A DNA stretch of 34,555 nt, taken from IMG/VR virus record IMGVR_UViG_3300025132_000137, positions 1 to 34,555 of that record. One strand, 5' to 3'. The first letter of the stretch is position 1. Every line of letters begins with the position of its first letter. The notes under the pieces were generated by a model, which had not been told where the DNA came from, did no database searches, and saw nothing but the letters and a program-made list of their open reading frames with translations. A program made the position numbers and the translations under genes. Origin of the DNA: a virus. Shown in pieces: positions 34,364-34,555 of the stretch.

Positions 34364-34555
34364 TTACTTCTTGACAAAAAATGATGCCACAATTACTAGT
34401 ACTACTAGTCCTGCGAATCCACCTTGGCCAAATCCATTTACTAATGAAGTAAGATTTGCAATTACATCCATTCCGTAGATTGAACCACCAGTTAGTACGA
34501 ACCATAAGATCGTTACTGGTAATACAGCCATTAAGATTGAACCTAATCCACCAAA
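34364..34555 (-). CDS. small two-helix membrane protein, 5' end outside window
   Basis: 63 residues are readable in frame from the window edge to a TAA at 34364. Two hydrophobic segments are visible: ILMAVLPVTILWFVLTGG (residues 7-24) and GGFAGLVVLVIVASFF (45-60), separated by a polar loop and ending in KK. An internal ATG at 34531 could be the start, but the frame stays open to the edge, so the 5' end is unknown. It is followed by a strong terminator. Ile is coded by ATC/ATT and never ATA here, unlike the ATA-rich neighbours, which suggests high expression. A holin-like or small virion membrane protein is possible; no family is recognised. Confidence 0.7.
   Translation of the reverse strand, partial: FGGLGSILMAVLPVTILWFVLTGGSIYGMDVIANLTSLVNGFGQGGFAGLVVLVIVASFFVKK

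Noticed and set aside
1-34555. Archaeal virus origin, suggested by TTTATATA boxes and ATA/AGA-rich codons
   Set aside because: Strong Shine-Dalgarno sites within the leaders and a bacterial-type hairpin plus U-tract terminator fit a bacterial phage better; the TATA-like boxes are too close to several ATGs for an archaeal leader that includes the ribosome site.
1-34555. tRNA genes, CRISPR arrays, insertion sequences, integrase or attachment sites
   Set aside because: None was seen; spacers are too short to hold them and no direct-repeat array with spacers or transposase motif appears.

Overview
This 34.6 kb, AT-rich window reads as part of the genome of a tailed, contractile (T4-like myovirus) bacteriophage, most likely marine. 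All 20 genes lie on the minus strand and are packed with almost no spacers, so transcription runs from high to low coordinates. Bacterial rather than archaeal expression signals are visible: AGGAG-type ribosome binding sites before most starts, and an intrinsic terminator with a U-tract at 34311-34340. No host can be named. The SprB-like module in one protein is typical of Bacteroidetes, but Shine-Dalgarno sites argue against a flavobacterial host.

Layout in transcription order. (1) 34555-34311: the 3' end of a small two-helix membrane protein gene, then its terminator. (2) 34264-29515-27079: a small conserved protein, then three consecutive paralogous baseplate hub/spike proteins (695, 768 and 809 aa). 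They share an N-terminal gp5-type OB-fold and a second beta-rich block, but carry three different C-terminal payloads: an unrecognised Cys-rich domain, a phage tail lysozyme, and a degenerate SGNH-hydrolase-like domain. (3) 27016-25204: a short beta-rich spike-tip-like protein, two small unknown proteins and the gp25-family wedge/sheath initiator. (4) 25202-15860: gp6/baseplate-J, a 394 aa protein with a DNRLRE/CBM96-like domain, a 460 aa Ig-domain protein and a 1621 aa gp7/gpI-like wedge protein with SprB-like and LamG insertions. (5) 15805-10943: three fibre or receptor-contact proteins, two sharing a C-terminal module. (6) 10930-6412: three DNA-metabolism genes inside the tail cluster: a T7 endonuclease I-type Holliday junction resolvase, a CHC2/TOPRIM primase and a single-chain SbcD-SbcC (Mre11-Rad50, gp47-gp46) fusion. 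(7) 6363-1: the first 2121 residues of a giant tail fibre that continues beyond the window.

The structural genes together encode a baseplate (hub, spike, wedge) and its fibres. The hub paralogues suggest enzymatic attack on the cell envelope during injection. The resolvase, primase and Mre11-Rad50 fusion would support recombination-dependent replication and debranching before packaging. A repeated AT motif (ATATTTATAT on the coding strand) sits 19-35 nt upstream of five genes that follow the larger gaps, and is a candidate phage-specific promoter element. No tRNA, CRISPR array, insertion sequence or integrase was seen, and no gene-free stretch exceeds about 100 bases.
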